Positions 16,745 through 25,669 of a stretch of 64,000 nt of DNA are shown here, piece after piece (positions within the stretch are counted from its first letter, which is position 1; each line of letters opens with the position of its first letter). The notes below the pieces were generated by a model. That model was not told the origin of the DNA and searched no databases. It worked only from the letters and a program-made list of their open reading frames with translations. Position numbers and translations under genes: made by a program. The stretch covers positions 9,901,501 through 9,965,500 of the forward strand of contig NZ_JACHNB010000001.1 of assembly GCF_014205225.1 (NCBI RefSeq), given 5' to 3'. Source of the stretch: Actinoplanes octamycinicus. Its GTDB lineage: Bacteria > Actinomycetota > Actinomycetes > Mycobacteriales > Micromonosporaceae.

Positions 16745-16873
16745 GTGCCGCTCACCCCCCTCGCGGAAGCCACCGTCGACTGGTCGCAGGTGCACGCCGT
16801 CAAGCTGCTCGGTGTCGCGCTCGGCGCGCTCTTCCTGCTCTGGGCGATCCGCCGCATGTTCCGCGGCAAATAG
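16745..16873 (+). CDS. Very small membrane protein ahead of recQ
   Basis: A 42-residue open frame starting GTG: a polar N-terminus (PLTPLAEATVDWSQ), one helix (AVKLLGVALGALFLLWAI) and a basic end RRMFRGK. Codon use is typical of genes here and a -10 box lies 6 nt upstream of the start. It ends 18 bp before the helicase gene, so they probably share a transcript. Function unknown. Confidence 0.65.
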   Translation: MPLTPLAEATVDWSQVHAVKLLGVALGALFLLWAIRRMFRGK

Positions 16874-16891
16874 GGGTACACAGGCCGCCCG

Positions 16892-18529
16892 ATGAAACTT
16901 CCGATCTACGGCCCCCGCCTGCGCAAGGTGGCCCGCACCCACTTCGGGTGGCCGTCGCTGCGACCCGGCCAGTTCAAGCCGATGCGCGCCGTGCTGCGCC
17001 GCCGGGATGCCCTGGTCGTGCTCCCCACCGGGGCCGGCAAATCGGCGATCTACCAGATCCCGGCGGTGCTGCTGCCCGGCCCGACGGTGGTCGTCTCCCC
17101 GCTGCTGGCTCTGCAGCAGGACCAGATCACCGCGCTCAACGAGCGCAACGACCCGAAGATCCGCGCGGTCCGGGTCAGCTCCGCCGAGACGGCCCGCGAG
17201 CAGCAGGAGGCGATCGCCGAGCTGCGCGCCGGCCGGGCCGAGTTCCTCTTCATCACCCCGGAGCAGCTGGCCAACCCGGAGCGGCTGGCCGAGGTCAAGT
17301 CGCTCAAGCCGGGGCTGGTCGCGATCGACGAGGCGCACTGCATCTCGGCCTGGGGACCGGATTTCCGGCCGGACTTCCTGGCCCTCGGCGAGATGATCGA
17401 GCAGCTGGGCCGGCCGCCGGTGCTGGCGCTGACCGCGACCGCGTCGCCGCCGGTCCGCGAGGACATCATCGCCCGGCTCCGGCTGCGCGACCCGGAGATC
17501 CACGTCTCCGGGCTGGACCGGCCGAACCTGTTCGTCGAGGTCGCCCACTGCCCGGACGAGGCGTACCGGTGGCGGCGGCTGACCGCGCTGCTGGACGAGG
17601 GCGAGCGGCCCGGCATCGTCTACGTGCCGACCCGCCGCGCCGCCGAGGAGCTGGCCGGGAAACTGACCGAGGCGGGGTATTCGGCGGACTACTACCACGG
17701 CGGGATGGCCGCCGGGCTGCGCGAGCAACGGCACGAGGACTTCACCGAGGACCGGGTGGAGATCATGGTGGCCACCTCGGCGTTCGGCATGGGCATCGAC
17801 AAGCCGAACATCCGCTGGGTGGCGCACATGGCGCTGCCCGACTCGCCGGACAGCTACTTCCAGGAGATCGGCCGGGCCGGGCGGGACGGCGAGCCGGGCC
17901 GGGTGCTGCTGCTCTGGCGGGCCGAGGACGAGGCGATCCAGCGGTTCTTCAACGGCGGCGGGCCGGACCAGGACGAGCTGCGCGAGCTGGCCAAGACGCT
18001 GCACAAGGGCCCGACCACGAAGACCGCGCTGCAGAAGGCGAGCGGGCTCGGCCAGCGCCGCCTCGGGCAGTACCTCGCCCTGCTGGAGCAGGTGGGCGCG
18101 GTGCGTACCGGGAAGAACAGCAAGCTGGTCGCCCCACCCGGAGCACCGCTGCCGGCCGCGGCCGCCAAGGCCGCGGTGGCCGAGCACGAACGGCAGCAGG
18201 CCGTGATCAAGTCGCGCACCGACATGATGCGCGGCTTCGCGGAGAGCCGGCAGTGCCGCACCGAGACGCTGCTCGCCTACTTCGGCGAGGAGATCCGCCG
18301 GATGTGCGGGCACTGCGACAACTGCCTGGACGGCAGCGCCGAGGCGGTCAACGCGGTCGAGGAGGAGGGCCCGTTCCCGATCCACAGCCACGTCCGGCAC
18401 GGCGAGTGGGGCACCGGCATGGTGATGGGCTACGAGGAGGAGAAGATGACCGTCCTCTTCGACTCGGTCGGCTACAAGACCCTCTCCGTCCCGGTGGTCG
18501 TCGAGCAGCAGCTGCTGACCGCCGCCTAG
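16892..18529 (+). CDS. RecQ-family ATP-dependent DNA helicase
   Basis: A 545-residue superfamily 2 helicase that would unwind DNA 3' to 5' during repair. It has the aromatic/charged motif 0 (FGWPSLRPGQ), Walker A LPTGAGKS, Walker B DEAH, the aromatic loop HCISAWGPDFRPDF, TATASPPV, and motif VI EIGRAGRDGEPGR. Four Cys (near residues 454, 471, 474, 477; CGHCDNC) form the RecQ zinc site. A winged-helix/HRDC region of the usual kind is not evident; instead the last 65 residues (HVRHGEWGTGMVMGYEEEKMTVLFDSVG) resemble the Tudor-like tail of PcrA/UvrD helicases. ATG start at 16892 follows a small membrane-protein gene. Confidence 0.93.
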   Translation: MKLPIYGPRLRKVARTHFGWPSLRPGQFKPMRAVLRRRDALVVLPTGAGKSAIYQIPAVLLPGPTVVVSPLLALQQDQITALNERNDPKIRAVRVSSAETAREQQEAIAELRAGRAEFLFITPEQLANPERLAEVKSLKPGLVAIDEAHCISAWGPDFRPDFLALGEMIEQLGRPPVLALTATASPPVREDIIARLRLRDPEIHVSGLDRPNLFVEVAHCPDEAYRWRRLTALLDEGERPGIVYVPTRRAAEELAGKLTEAGYSADYYHGGMAAGLREQRHEDFTEDRVEIMVATSAFGMGIDKPNIRWVAHMALPDSPDSYFQEIGRAGRDGEPGRVLLLWRAEDEAIQRFFNGGGPDQDELRELAKTLHKGPTTKTALQKASGLGQRRLGQYLALLEQVGAVRTGKNSKLVAPPGAPLPAAAAKAAVAEHERQQAVIKSRTDMMRGFAESRQCRTETLLAYFGEEIRRMCGHCDNCLDGSAEAVNAVEEEGPFPIHSHVRHGEWGTGMVMGYEEEKMTVLFDSVGYKTLSVPVVVEQQLLTAA

Positions 18530-18588
18530 GCACGCTCCGGCCCCCGGTTCGCCCGCGGGGCGCGGCGGGCCGCCGGTTCCGGTCAGGG

Positions 18589-18643
18589 CGCTTTCCGGTA
18601 CGGCCGGAGCTCGCGGCGGGCGCTCACGTCGTACCGGAAAGCG
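18589..18643. terminator. Inverted repeat between convergent genes
   Basis: CGCTTTCCGGTAC (18589-18601) and GTACCGGAAAGCG (18631-18643) are a perfect 13-bp inverted repeat with a 29-nt GC-rich spacer. It lies between the 3' ends of the helicase and the VOC gene and could end transcription from both sides. Confidence 0.55.
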
Positions 18644-18700
18644 GCGGCCGGAAAGCACCGGCGGGCCGCGCACCGGACCGCGGACCGTGACCGGAATCGG

Positions 18701-19111
18701 TCAGCGGGGCTCGCCGCGATAGGTGCCGAAGGACCACAGGTTGCCCTCCGGGTCGCGGACGGTGAAGTCGCGCGAGCCGTAGTCGGTGTCGAACGGCTCG
18801 CGGACGATCGTCGCGCCGGCGGCCCGGGCCCGCGCGAAGAGCTTGTCCGGCTCGTCGGTGACCACATAGGCGCCGAACGTGCCCGGGTCCAGATGCCACG
18901 GGTTCTCCGCGTCGTCGCGGACCGAGCCGAGCATGATCCCGCCGCCCGGCGGCCAGCTCAGCTCGGCGTGGTCGACCCGGTCGCCGGCGCCGTGCACCGC
19001 GGTCTCCTCGAAGCCGAACGCCTCGACCAGGAACCGGATCAGCGCGCGGGCGTCGGTGGCCCGCAGCGTGGGCCAGACCTGCGGGGGCGGTGGTGTCCTC
19101 TGATCAGTCAT
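18701..19111 (-). CDS. VOC-family protein (glyoxalase/bleomycin-resistance fold)
   Basis: A 136-residue single-chain vicinal oxygen chelate protein. Features are VWPTLRATDARALIRFLVEAFGFEE at the start, DHAELSWPPGGGIMLGS in the middle, and DYGSRDFTVRDPEGNLWSFGTY at the end, where the His/Glu metal ligands of the fold lie. It may be a small-molecule-modifying or binding enzyme; the substrate is unknown. ATG at 19111 overlaps the stop of the AraC gene in the sequence ATGACTGA, so the two are translationally coupled and the regulator may control this gene. Confidence 0.85.
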   Translation of the reverse strand: MTDQRTPPPPQVWPTLRATDARALIRFLVEAFGFEETAVHGAGDRVDHAELSWPPGGGIMLGSVRDDAENPWHLDPGTFGAYVVTDEPDKLFARARAAGATIVREPFDTDYGSRDFTVRDPEGNLWSFGTYRGEPR

Positions 19112-19955
19112 GCAGCCCATCGTGGTCGCCGCCGGCGGCCACGGCTTGGACGAAACCGAACTCGTCGGCCAGCCAGCGGGACGGCGGGCAGCCGGCGAAC
19201 GCCTGGAAGTCGCGGACCAGGTGGGACTGGTCGGCGTAGCCGTGCGCGGCGGCCACGTCGGCGAGCCGGACATCCGGGCGCAGGGCGCGGCGGGCCCGAT
19301 CGAAGCGGGCCATCCGGGCCGCCTCCTTGGGGCGCAGGCCCAGCTCGGCGCGGAACCGGTCGGTGAGGTGCCGGGGCGTCCAGCCGACCTGGCCGGCCAG
19401 GTCGGCGATCGAGGCGGGAGCGCCGCGGCGGACCGCCGCCCAGACGTGCGCGACCCGCTCGGTGCCGGGCCGGTCCGGCCGGGAACGGACCAGCGTGCCG
19501 AGCGCGGTGTCCAGGACCGCGAACCGGGCCGGCCAGCCGGCGGCCGCGGCCAGCCGCTCCCGGATCTCCGCGACCACCGGCTCGCCCAGCACCGCGGCCG
19601 GGTCCACGTCGAGGCCGGCCAGCTCGCCGGCGGGCAGGCCGAGCAGCGCCCGGCAGCCGAGCGGATGCAGCGCCACCTGCACCCCGGACTGCCGGCCGTC
19701 GTGCGTGATCGTCGCCGGGCGCAGGTGCAGCCCGCCGAGCAGCGCGTCGTAGACACCCGGGGCCTGCCGCCGGTCCGGGTGCTCGCTGATCACCAGCGGC
19801 TCGTCGATCGTGAAGATCAGCGTGAGGTAGGGCGACGGCAGCCCGCGGTGCCGGCCCGGCGGCAGGCCCCGCTGCCGGTATCCGGAGTAGAACGCGACGT
19901 GCGCCCGCAGCGGCGGCGCCGGGCGCGCCTGCGCGTATTCGTCGACGGTCGTCAC
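19104..19955 (-). CDS. AraC-family transcriptional regulator
   Basis: A 283-residue regulator. The N-terminal ligand or dimer domain (about 1-155) includes PSPYLTLIFTIDEPL and a stretch with RPATITHDGRQSGVQVALHPLGCRALLG, typical of the actinobacterial DUF6597-type sensors. The C-terminal HTH pair is clear: SIADLAGQVGWTPRHLTDRFRAELGLRPK and DVRLADVAAAHGYADQSHLVRDFQAFAGCPPSRW. The partner gene downstream (VOC protein) overlaps by 8 nt. GTG start at 19955. Confidence 0.9.
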   Translation of the reverse strand: MTTVDEYAQARPAPPLRAHVAFYSGYRQRGLPPGRHRGLPSPYLTLIFTIDEPLVISEHPDRRQAPGVYDALLGGLHLRPATITHDGRQSGVQVALHPLGCRALLGLPAGELAGLDVDPAAVLGEPVVAEIRERLAAAAGWPARFAVLDTALGTLVRSRPDRPGTERVAHVWAAVRRGAPASIADLAGQVGWTPRHLTDRFRAELGLRPKEAARMARFDRARRALRPDVRLADVAAAHGYADQSHLVRDFQAFAGCPPSRWLADEFGFVQAVAAGGDHDGLHD

Positions 19956-20019
19956 CCGACCAGCATGGCAGGGCCGGGTGCTGCCGGGCCCGGGGCGAGC
20001 GTCCCGGACCCGGCGGCTC

Positions 20020-20523
20020 TCAGGCGGCCAGCGCGCCGGCCAGGTGGTCGCGGAAGCTCCGCTCGTCCTCGGTGACCGTCTCGGCGCCGATGCCGAGCAG
20101 CCCGCCGGTCGAGGCGGCGCCGACCACGGCGTCGGTGATCTCCAGCAGCCAGTGCCGGTAGGTCTCCGCGTCGGCCACCGAGGCCTTCGCGGCCAGCAGC
20201 GCGGCCGCCTCGGCCGCCCGGCCGAGCACGTCCTTGGCGTAACCGGCGGGGTCGGCCGGCTCGATGACCGGCGGCTCCTCGCCGAGCTCCGGGTCGCCGG
20301 CCTCCGCCACCGCGGCCGTGGCGACCGCGGTGACCAGGGTGCTCGCCGAGGCCCGGGCGTCCGAGATGCGGCCCAGTCCGGCCGCGCTCTCGGCCCGGGT
20401 CTTGCGGGCGCTGTCGTGGGTGGCGGCGCTCGCCGCGGTGAGCACGGCGTGCGGGAGGCCGACCAGCAGCCCCCACTCGGCGTCGGTGAAGCCCAGCTTG
20501 GCGTAGAGCGGTTCGTCCGTCAC
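20020..20523 (-). CDS. Conserved hypothetical protein, helical
   Basis: A 167-residue protein, Ala-rich and predicted helical, with no transmembrane segment or signal peptide. It begins VTDEPLYAKLGFTDAEWGLLVGLPHAVLTAASAATHDS and ends EDERSFRDHLAGALAA; the last part (YRHWLLEITDAVVGAASTGGLLGIGAE) may form a four-helix fold. I do not recognise the family. GTG at 20523 is chosen for AGGAA 6 nt upstream. The neighbours on both sides run the same way but at 64 and 108 bp. Confidence 0.7.
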   Translation of the reverse strand: MTDEPLYAKLGFTDAEWGLLVGLPHAVLTAASAATHDSARKTRAESAAGLGRISDARASASTLVTAVATAAVAEAGDPELGEEPPVIEPADPAGYAKDVLGRAAEAAALLAAKASVADAETYRHWLLEITDAVVGAASTGGLLGIGAETVTEDERSFRDHLAGALAA

Positions 20524-20631
20524 TCGGGGTTCCTTTCGCTTTCGTCGGCAGCCGACAGCGCATTCTTTCGCACCGCCGAGCCGGCGCCTCCTCACCACCC
20601 CTCTACCCGATCTTGCCAATGGGTAAAAACT

Positions 20632-21681
20632 TCAGGGCCGGGCCTCGTAGACGATGTTGAACGGGGTCTCCGCCGCCCGCCGGAACCGGGTGAACCCGGC
20701 GTCCGCGGTGAGCCGCCGGATCGGCTCCTCGCCGGCCTGCGCCCCGAGCGAGTAGCCGCCCTCCTGGGAGAGCGCGTTCGGCACGCACAGGTAGGCGGAG
20801 AACGAGTAGTAGACCCGCCCGACCGGGTTCAGGTTGGCCTCGACCGTGTTCCCGGCGGCCGGCTCGACGATCATCCAGGTGCCGTCCGGGGCGAGCTGGG
20901 AGCGCACGTGCCGGGCCGCGCCCAGCGGGTCACCCATGTCGTGCAGCGCGTCGAACGTGGTGACCAGGTCGTACGGCCCGCCGGTGAAGTCCTGCGCGCC
21001 GGCCGCCTCGAACCGGACCCGGGAGTCCAGCCCGGCGTCGGCGACCCGCTTGCGGGCCTGGTCGATCGAGCCGGCGTGCAGGTCGGAGCCGGTGAACACG
21101 GAGGACGGATAGGCGTTCGCCATCAGCACGGTGGACGCGCCGTGCCCGCAGCCGACGTCGGCGACCCGGACACCCCGCTCCAGGCGCGGGACCACCCCGT
21201 CGAGCGCGGGCAGCCAGTCGGCGACCAGGTTCGCGCTGTACCCGGGCCGGAAGAACCGCTCGCACCCGGTGAACACGTCGTCGTCGTGCTGGTGCCAGCC
21301 CACCCCCTGCCCGGACCGGAACGCCTCCTCGATCCGGGACTGGGCGCGCAGCGCGCCGAGCGCGAGCTGGAACGCACCGGGCGCGAAGATCGGCCCGTCC
21401 GGGTCGGTCAGGGCGAATGCCTGTTCCTCGGTGAGCGAGTACCGCCCGCCGGCCGGGTCGTACGTGACGTAGCCGCCGGCCGCCTGGCCGCGCAGCCACT
21501 CCTCGACGTAGCGCGGCGCGGTCCCGGTCCGCTCGGCCAGCTCCTCGGGCAGCGCCGGGCCGGCGGTCAGCCCGCGGTACAGGCCGAGCCGGTCGCCGAG
21601 CACCACCCCACCGGCGGCGATGGTGGCGCCCAGGTCGCCGACGAACGTGTGCACGAACTCCATCAGTTTGTTCTCATCCAT
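20632..21681 (-). CDS. SAM-dependent methyltransferase with N-terminal winged helix
   Basis: A 349-residue enzyme of the mycobacterial Rv2258c-like type. The N-terminal winged-helix part (about 1-95) includes LYRGLTAGPALPEELAERTGTAPRYVEEWLRGQAAGG, and a methyltransferase domain follows with motif I VRVADVGCGHGAS, an acidic residue in VFTGSDLHAGSI and YDLVTTFDALHDMGDP. The substrate is unknown. Its promoter faces the LAL regulator's across a 97-bp gap, so it is a candidate target of that regulator. Confidence 0.87.
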   Translation of the reverse strand: MDENKLMEFVHTFVGDLGATIAAGGVVLGDRLGLYRGLTAGPALPEELAERTGTAPRYVEEWLRGQAAGGYVTYDPAGGRYSLTEEQAFALTDPDGPIFAPGAFQLALGALRAQSRIEEAFRSGQGVGWHQHDDDVFTGCERFFRPGYSANLVADWLPALDGVVPRLERGVRVADVGCGHGASTVLMANAYPSSVFTGSDLHAGSIDQARKRVADAGLDSRVRFEAAGAQDFTGGPYDLVTTFDALHDMGDPLGAARHVRSQLAPDGTWMIVEPAAGNTVEANLNPVGRVYYSFSAYLCVPNALSQEGGYSLGAQAGEEPIRRLTADAGFTRFRRAAETPFNIVYEARP

Positions 21682-21724
21682 GAATTCGTTTCTACGGAGG
21701 CGGTGACCGGGGGAAATCGGTGTC

Positions 21725-21770
21725 GGCTACCTAGCTCGGCGCCCGGCGCTACCTAATTCGGCACCTAGAC
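21725..21770. promoter_or_regulatory. Direct repeats CTACCTARYTCGGC between divergent genes
   Basis: CTACCTAGCTCGGC (from 21727) and CTACCTAATTCGGC (from 21749) are 22 bp apart, about two helix turns, and a shorter ACCTAGACTCG follows. They sit just upstream of the LAL gene start, overlapping its likely -10 (TAGACT, 21766-21771, 7 nt before the ATG). Confidence 0.5.
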
Positions 21771-21778
21771 TCGCCGGC

Positions 21779-24322
21779 ATGGCGCTGCTGGAGCGCGACC
21801 ACGAGCTCGCCGAGCTGGCCACCGCCGCCCGGCGGGCGCGCGCCGGGCAGGGCTCGGTGGTGCTGGTCACCGGGGAGGCCGGGATCGGCAAGTCGACCGT
21901 GGCGGCGGCGGTCCGCTCGGTGCTGCCCGCCGAGGGGCGGCTGCTCACCGGCTGGTGCGACGACCTGGCCACGCCCCGGGTGCTGGGGCCGCTGCGGGAC
22001 CTGACCGGCCGGGTCGGCACCGAGCTGACCGAGGCGCTGGCGTCCGGCGACCGGGGCCGGGTCCTGGAGGCGTTCCGGGCCGAGCTGGACTGGCCGGGGC
22101 ATCCGACGGTGCTGGTCATCGAGGACGTGCACTGGGCCGACGAGGCCACCCTGGACGTGCTGCTCTTCCTGGTCCGGCGGATCGCCACGCTGCCGGTGGT
22201 GCTGGTGCTGACCTACCGGGACGACGAGGTGGACGCCGGCCACCAGCTGCACCAAGTGCTGGCCCGGGCCACCCCGGTGCGCCGGCTGCCGCTGCCCCGG
22301 CTCTCCGCGGACGCGGTCCGCACCCTGGTCGGCGACCGCGCCCTGGACCCGGAGCGGATCTTCGCGGTCACCTCCGGCAACCCGTTCTTCGTCACCGAGG
22401 TGCTCGGCGCCGGCGACGCGGACGCGGTGCCGGCCACCGTGACCGAGGCGGTGCACGCCCGGCTGCAGGGTCTGGACCCGGGATGCCGGGCGGCGCTCGG
22501 CACCCTCGCGGTGGTCCCGCACGCGGTGGAGCGGTGGCTGGTCGAGGCGGTGGTGCCGGGCGGGCTGGCCACCCTCGCCGAGGCGGAACGGCGGGGCCTG
22601 CTGCGGGTCAGCCCGGGGCGGGTGGCGTTCCGGCACGAGCTGACCCGGCGGGCCGTGGAGACGGCGCTCACCGCGTACCAGAAGATCGTGGCGAACCAGG
22701 CGGTGGTCGCCGCCCTCCGCGACCGCGGCGGGGTTGATCTGTCCCGGCTGGTGCATCACGCGGCCGGCGCCGGGGACGACGAGCTGATCATCCGGTGGGC
22801 GCCGGCGGCCGCGGCCGAGGCGGCCCGGGCCGGCGCGCACCGCGAGGCGGCCGCGCACTACCGGCAGGCGCTGGACCGGGCGGCGGCCTTCCCGCCGGGT
22901 CCGCGGGCGGATCTGCTGGAGGGGTACGCCGAGGAGCTCTACCTGCTGGGCGACGCGTCCCGCGCGGTGACCGAGCAGCGGACCGCCCTGACGCTGCGCC
23001 GGCAACTGGCCGACCCGGCCGCGCTCGGGCTGGCCCTGCGCCGGCTGTCCCGGCTGCACTGGTGGGCCGGCGACCGGCCGCAGGCGGAGCGGTGCGCGGT
23101 CGAGGCGGTCGCGGTGCTGGCCGCCGCCGGCGATCCGGCCGCGCTCGCCTTCGGCCTGAGCAACCAGGCCCAGCTGCACGTGCTCAACGGCGAGGCGGCC
23201 GAGGCGATCGCGACCGGCGACCGGGCGATCGCGCTGGCCCGCTCGTCCGGCGCGGACGGGGTGCTGGCGCACGCGCTGAACAACGTCGGGTTCGCCCGCT
23301 GGGAGGCCGGTGAGGCGGCGCGCGGGCAGGCGCTGCTGGACGAGAGCCTGACGGTGGCGCTGGCCGCCGGCGAGGCCGACCACGCGGCCCGCGCCTACAC
23401 GAACCTCAGCTGGCTGCTCCTCGACAACCTGCGGCTGGACGAGGCCGCCGAGGTGCTGACCGAGGCGATCGACTACGCCGAGCGCAACGAGGTGATCGGC
23501 TTCCTGCGCTACCTGCACCTGGGCCGCGGCCGGCTGCACCTGGCCCGCACCGAGTGGGCGGAGGCCGAACGGGAGGCCGGCTGGGCGCTCGACGCGCCGC
23601 CCAACATGCGCTGCACCGCGCTGGTCGTCCAGGGGCTGTCCCGGCTGCGCAGCGGCCGTCCGGGCGCCGAGGAGCTGATCGCCGAGGCGTGGACGATGGC
23701 GCTCCGGATCGGCGAGGCGCAGCGGGTCGGCCCGGCCGGCGCGGCGATGGCCGAGGCCGCCTGGCTGCGCGGCGACGACACGGCGGCGGCCCGGCTGGCG
23801 CCGGCCTATCGGCCGGTCTTCCGCCAGGAGGGCTTCGGCTACTGGTTGCGGCGGCTGGGCACGGCGGTCCCGCTGCCGGCGAGAGCGCATTTCTACGGGT
23901 TGCAGACCGAGGGCTCGGTCCGGGCCGCGGCCGAGGGGTGGACCAAGACCGGTTTCCGGTACGAGGCAGCGGTCGCCCTCAGCCACAGCGACGACCCGGC
24001 CGACCTGCTCGCCGCGATCGCCGACCTGGACGCGATGGGCGCGGTGCCGCTGGCCCGGCGGCTCCGGCAGCAGTTGCGCGAGCGCGGGGTGACCCGGGTC
24101 CCGCGCGGACCCCGCCCGGCCACCCGGGACAACCCGGCCGGGCTGACCGGCCGGCAGCTGGAGGTGCTGCGCCTGCTCGCGGCCGGGCACAGCAACCCGG
24201 AGATCGCCGGCGAGCTGGTCCTGTCGGTCCGCACGGTCGACGCGCACGTCGCCGCGGTGCTGGCCAAGCTGGGCGTGCGGGACCGCCGGGAGGCGGTCAC
24301 CTGGTACCGGCGCCGCGCTTGA
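21779..24322 (+). CDS. LuxR-family regulator of the LAL type (AAA ATPase plus HTH)
   Basis: A large transcriptional activator of 847 residues. An N-terminal STAND/AAA-type ATPase holds Walker [10 protein letters not shown] (residues 32-40) and Walker [14 protein letters not shown] (about 109-121). The middle (about 350-740) is a tetratricopeptide-like series of Ala-rich helices. The C-terminus is a Lux[50 protein letters not shown]. Such proteins activate operons, often in secondary metabolism or carbohydrate use, when a ligand binds. The last four codons and stop lie within a 66-bp tandem repeat that also contains the start of the next gene. Confidence 0.93.
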   Translation: MALLERDHELAELATAARRARAGQGSVVLVTGEAGIGKSTVAAAVRSVLPAEGRLLTGWCDDLATPRVLGPLRDLTGRVGTELTEALASGDRGRVLEAFRAELDWPGHPTVLVIEDVHWADEATLDVLLFLVRRIATLPVVLVLTYRDDEVDAGHQLHQVLARATPVRRLPLPRLSADAVRTLVGDRALDPERIFAVTSGNPFFVTEVLGAGDADAVPATVTEAVHARLQGLDPGCRAALGTLAVVPHAVERWLVEAVVPGGLATLAEAERRGLLRVSPGRVAFRHELTRRAVETALTAYQKIVANQAVVAALRDRGGVDLSRLVHHAAGAGDDELIIRWAPAAAAEAARAGAHREAAAHYRQALDRAAAFPPGPRADLLEGYAEELYLLGDASRAVTEQRTALTLRRQLADPAALGLALRRLSRLHWWAGDRPQAERCAVEAVAVLAAAGDPAALAFGLSNQAQLHVLNGEAAEAIATGDRAIALARSSGADGVLAHALNNVGFARWEAGEAARGQALLDESLTVALAAGEADHAARAYTNLSWLLLDNLRLDEAAEVLTEAIDYAERNEVIGFLRYLHLGRGRLHLARTEWAEAEREAGWALDAPPNMRCTALVVQGLSRLRSGRPGAEELIAEAWTMALRIGEAQRVGPAGAAMAEAAWLRGDDTAAARLAPAYRPVFRQEGFGYWLRRLGTAVPLPARAHFYGLQTEGSVRAAAEGWTKTGFRYEAAVALSHSDDPADLLAAIADLDAMGAVPLARRLRQQLRERGVTRVPRGPRPATRDNPAGLTGRQLEVLRLLAAGHSNPEIAGELVLSVRTVDAHVAAVLAKLGVRDRREAVTWYRRRA

Positions 24323-24475
24323 GACAATGCCCGGCGTGCGCTCCGAGACCGCCGGCAGGCGGTCCCCCGGCACCCGCGCCGCGCTTGAGACAATGCCGGG
24401 CGTGCGCTCCGAGACCGCCGGGAGGCGGTCCCCCGGCATCCGCGCCGCGCTTGACACAATGCCGGGCGTGCGTGA
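24311..24475. repeat. 66-bp in-frame tandem repeat across a gene junction
   Basis: CGCCGCGCTT recurs at 24311, 24377 and 24443, exactly 66 bp apart: two full copies and about half of a third. The first copy holds the last codons and TGA of the LAL gene. Each copy has ATGCC(C/G)GGCGTGCG in the same frame, giving nested ATGs at 24327, 24393 and 24459 for the next gene. 66 is a multiple of three, so copy changes keep the frame. Confidence 0.93.
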
Positions 24476-25154
24476 AGTCGTCGACGGAGTCTTCGAGCTC
24501 GGCCTCGGAAAAGTCAACGTCCACCTGGTCGTCACCGACGACGGCGTGGTCCTGGTCGACACCGGGCTGCCCCGGCTGGCCCCGGTGATCGAGCACGCGC
24601 TGAAAGGCATCGGCCGGTCGCTCGGCGAGATCCGGGCGATCCTGCTCACCCACCACCACGCGGACCACGCGGGCAGCGCCGCCGACCTGCGCGCCCGGAC
24701 CGGCGCGCCGCTGGTCGCGCACGCCCTCACCGCGTTCCACCTGGCCGGCTCGGAGCAGGCGCCGGAGCCGGAGGGCCGGTTGCGCAGGTTCCTGTTCCGC
24801 CGGCTCGGCAAGGTGGAGCCGACCAAGGTGGACCGGATGGCCGGGGACGGCGCCGAGCCGGTGCCCGGGTTCACCGCGGTGCACACGCCCGGGCACACCA
24901 AGGGGCACCTGTCGTTCCTGCTGGACCGGGCCGGTGGGGTGCTGTTCGCCGGCGACGCGGCGACCGCTGCGAACGGCCGGGTGGCCGGGCCCCCGCCGGC
25001 CACCATGACGGGAGTCCCGCCGGTCACCGACTCGGAGAAGGCGGCGGCGAGCCTGGCCCGGCTCGCCGAGCGGGATTTCGAGCACGCGCTCTTCGGCCAC
25101 GGCCGGCCGGTCACCGGTGGGGCGGCGGCGCTTTTCCGGGAGGCGGCCGGCTGA
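24459..25154 (+). CDS. Metallo-beta-lactamase-fold hydrolase
   Basis: A 231-residue hydrolase from the third ATG; the ATGs at 24327 and 24393 would add one or two 22-residue repeats to the N-terminus. Di-metal motifs are THHHADHAGS, GFTAVHTPGHTKGHLSFL, LFAGDAAT and FGHGRPV. The fold covers glyoxalase II-like, lactonase and other hydrolases; the substrate is not clear. The start at 24459 is chosen because the canonical fold begins at VREVVDGVFELGLG, just after it. It is co-directional with the LAL gene and probably co-transcribed or activated with it. Confidence 0.88.
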   Translation: MPGVREVVDGVFELGLGKVNVHLVVTDDGVVLVDTGLPRLAPVIEHALKGIGRSLGEIRAILLTHHHADHAGSAADLRARTGAPLVAHALTAFHLAGSEQAPEPEGRLRRFLFRRLGKVEPTKVDRMAGDGAEPVPGFTAVHTPGHTKGHLSFLLDRAGGVLFAGDAATAANGRVAGPPPATMTGVPPVTDSEKAAASLARLAERDFEHALFGHGRPVTGGAAALFREAAG

Positions 25155-25212
25155 GCGGTCCGGCCATCATGGGGTCTATCCTCATGCGTCACGGTCGATC
25201 GAAGGGGGCGTG

Positions 25213-25458
25213 ATGGGCTCGCTCGGCAGCGTTTTCCGTGGGGTCGCCACCATTCTGCTGGCCGCCGGCGCGATCGGCTCGGTCGTCTCCGGCCTGGCCC
25301 TGCTGATCACCCTGCTGGTGGCGAAAGATCGGGCCGGCCTGGCCGGCACCATCTTCATGATCTCCGGAGCGGTGCTGGCCGTCGCCGCGGTGCTGTTCGG
25401 CGTCGCCCGCGCACTGACCAGGAACAGCACCGCCGACCCGGCCGCCGACCAGCCCTGA
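25213..25458 (+). CDS. Small two-helix membrane protein
   Basis: An 81-residue protein with two hydrophobic segments (FRGVATILLAAGAIGSVVSGLALLITLLV and GTIFMISGAVLAVAAVLFGVARAL) and a short polar tail. The ATG at 25213 is preceded by GGGGG and by an in-frame GTG at 25210. It follows the metallo-hydrolase gene by 58 bp. Function unknown. Confidence 0.7.
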   Translation: MGSLGSVFRGVATILLAAGAIGSVVSGLALLITLLVAKDRAGLAGTIFMISGAVLAVAAVLFGVARALTRNSTADPAADQP

Positions 25459-25478
25459 CCACCGTCTCCAGCCCGCCG

Positions 25479-25660
25479 CACGGTCCCCGGCTGGCTCCCA
25501 GGGGTGCCTCGAGCACCCCGAAACACCCCTCACGCCCAGCCACCGACCGCGACCGCCGCGCCACCCCGGACCACAACGCGCCACACGGTCCCCCGGCTGG
25601 CTCCCAGGGGTCCCTCGAGCACCCCGAAACACCCCTCACGCCCAGCCACCGACCGGGACC
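25479..25660. repeat. 77-bp direct repeat, two copies
   Basis: Copy 1 (25479-25554) and copy 2 (25584-25660) differ only by a few substitutions and one extra C. Each contains a GGGGTNC/GCACCCC hairpin with loop CTCGA; the left copy's stem is perfect, the right has one mismatch. They fill the gap between a plus-strand and a minus-strand gene, so they may serve as terminators. Confidence 0.85.
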
Positions 25661-25669
25661 TGAGTCCGG

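Noticed and set aside
21749..25192. An 1147-codon minus-strand frame opposite the LAL and metallo-hydrolase genes
   Set aside because: It is rich in Arg, Gly, Gln and His, has no domain and follows from the GC-rich third positions of the plus-strand genes.
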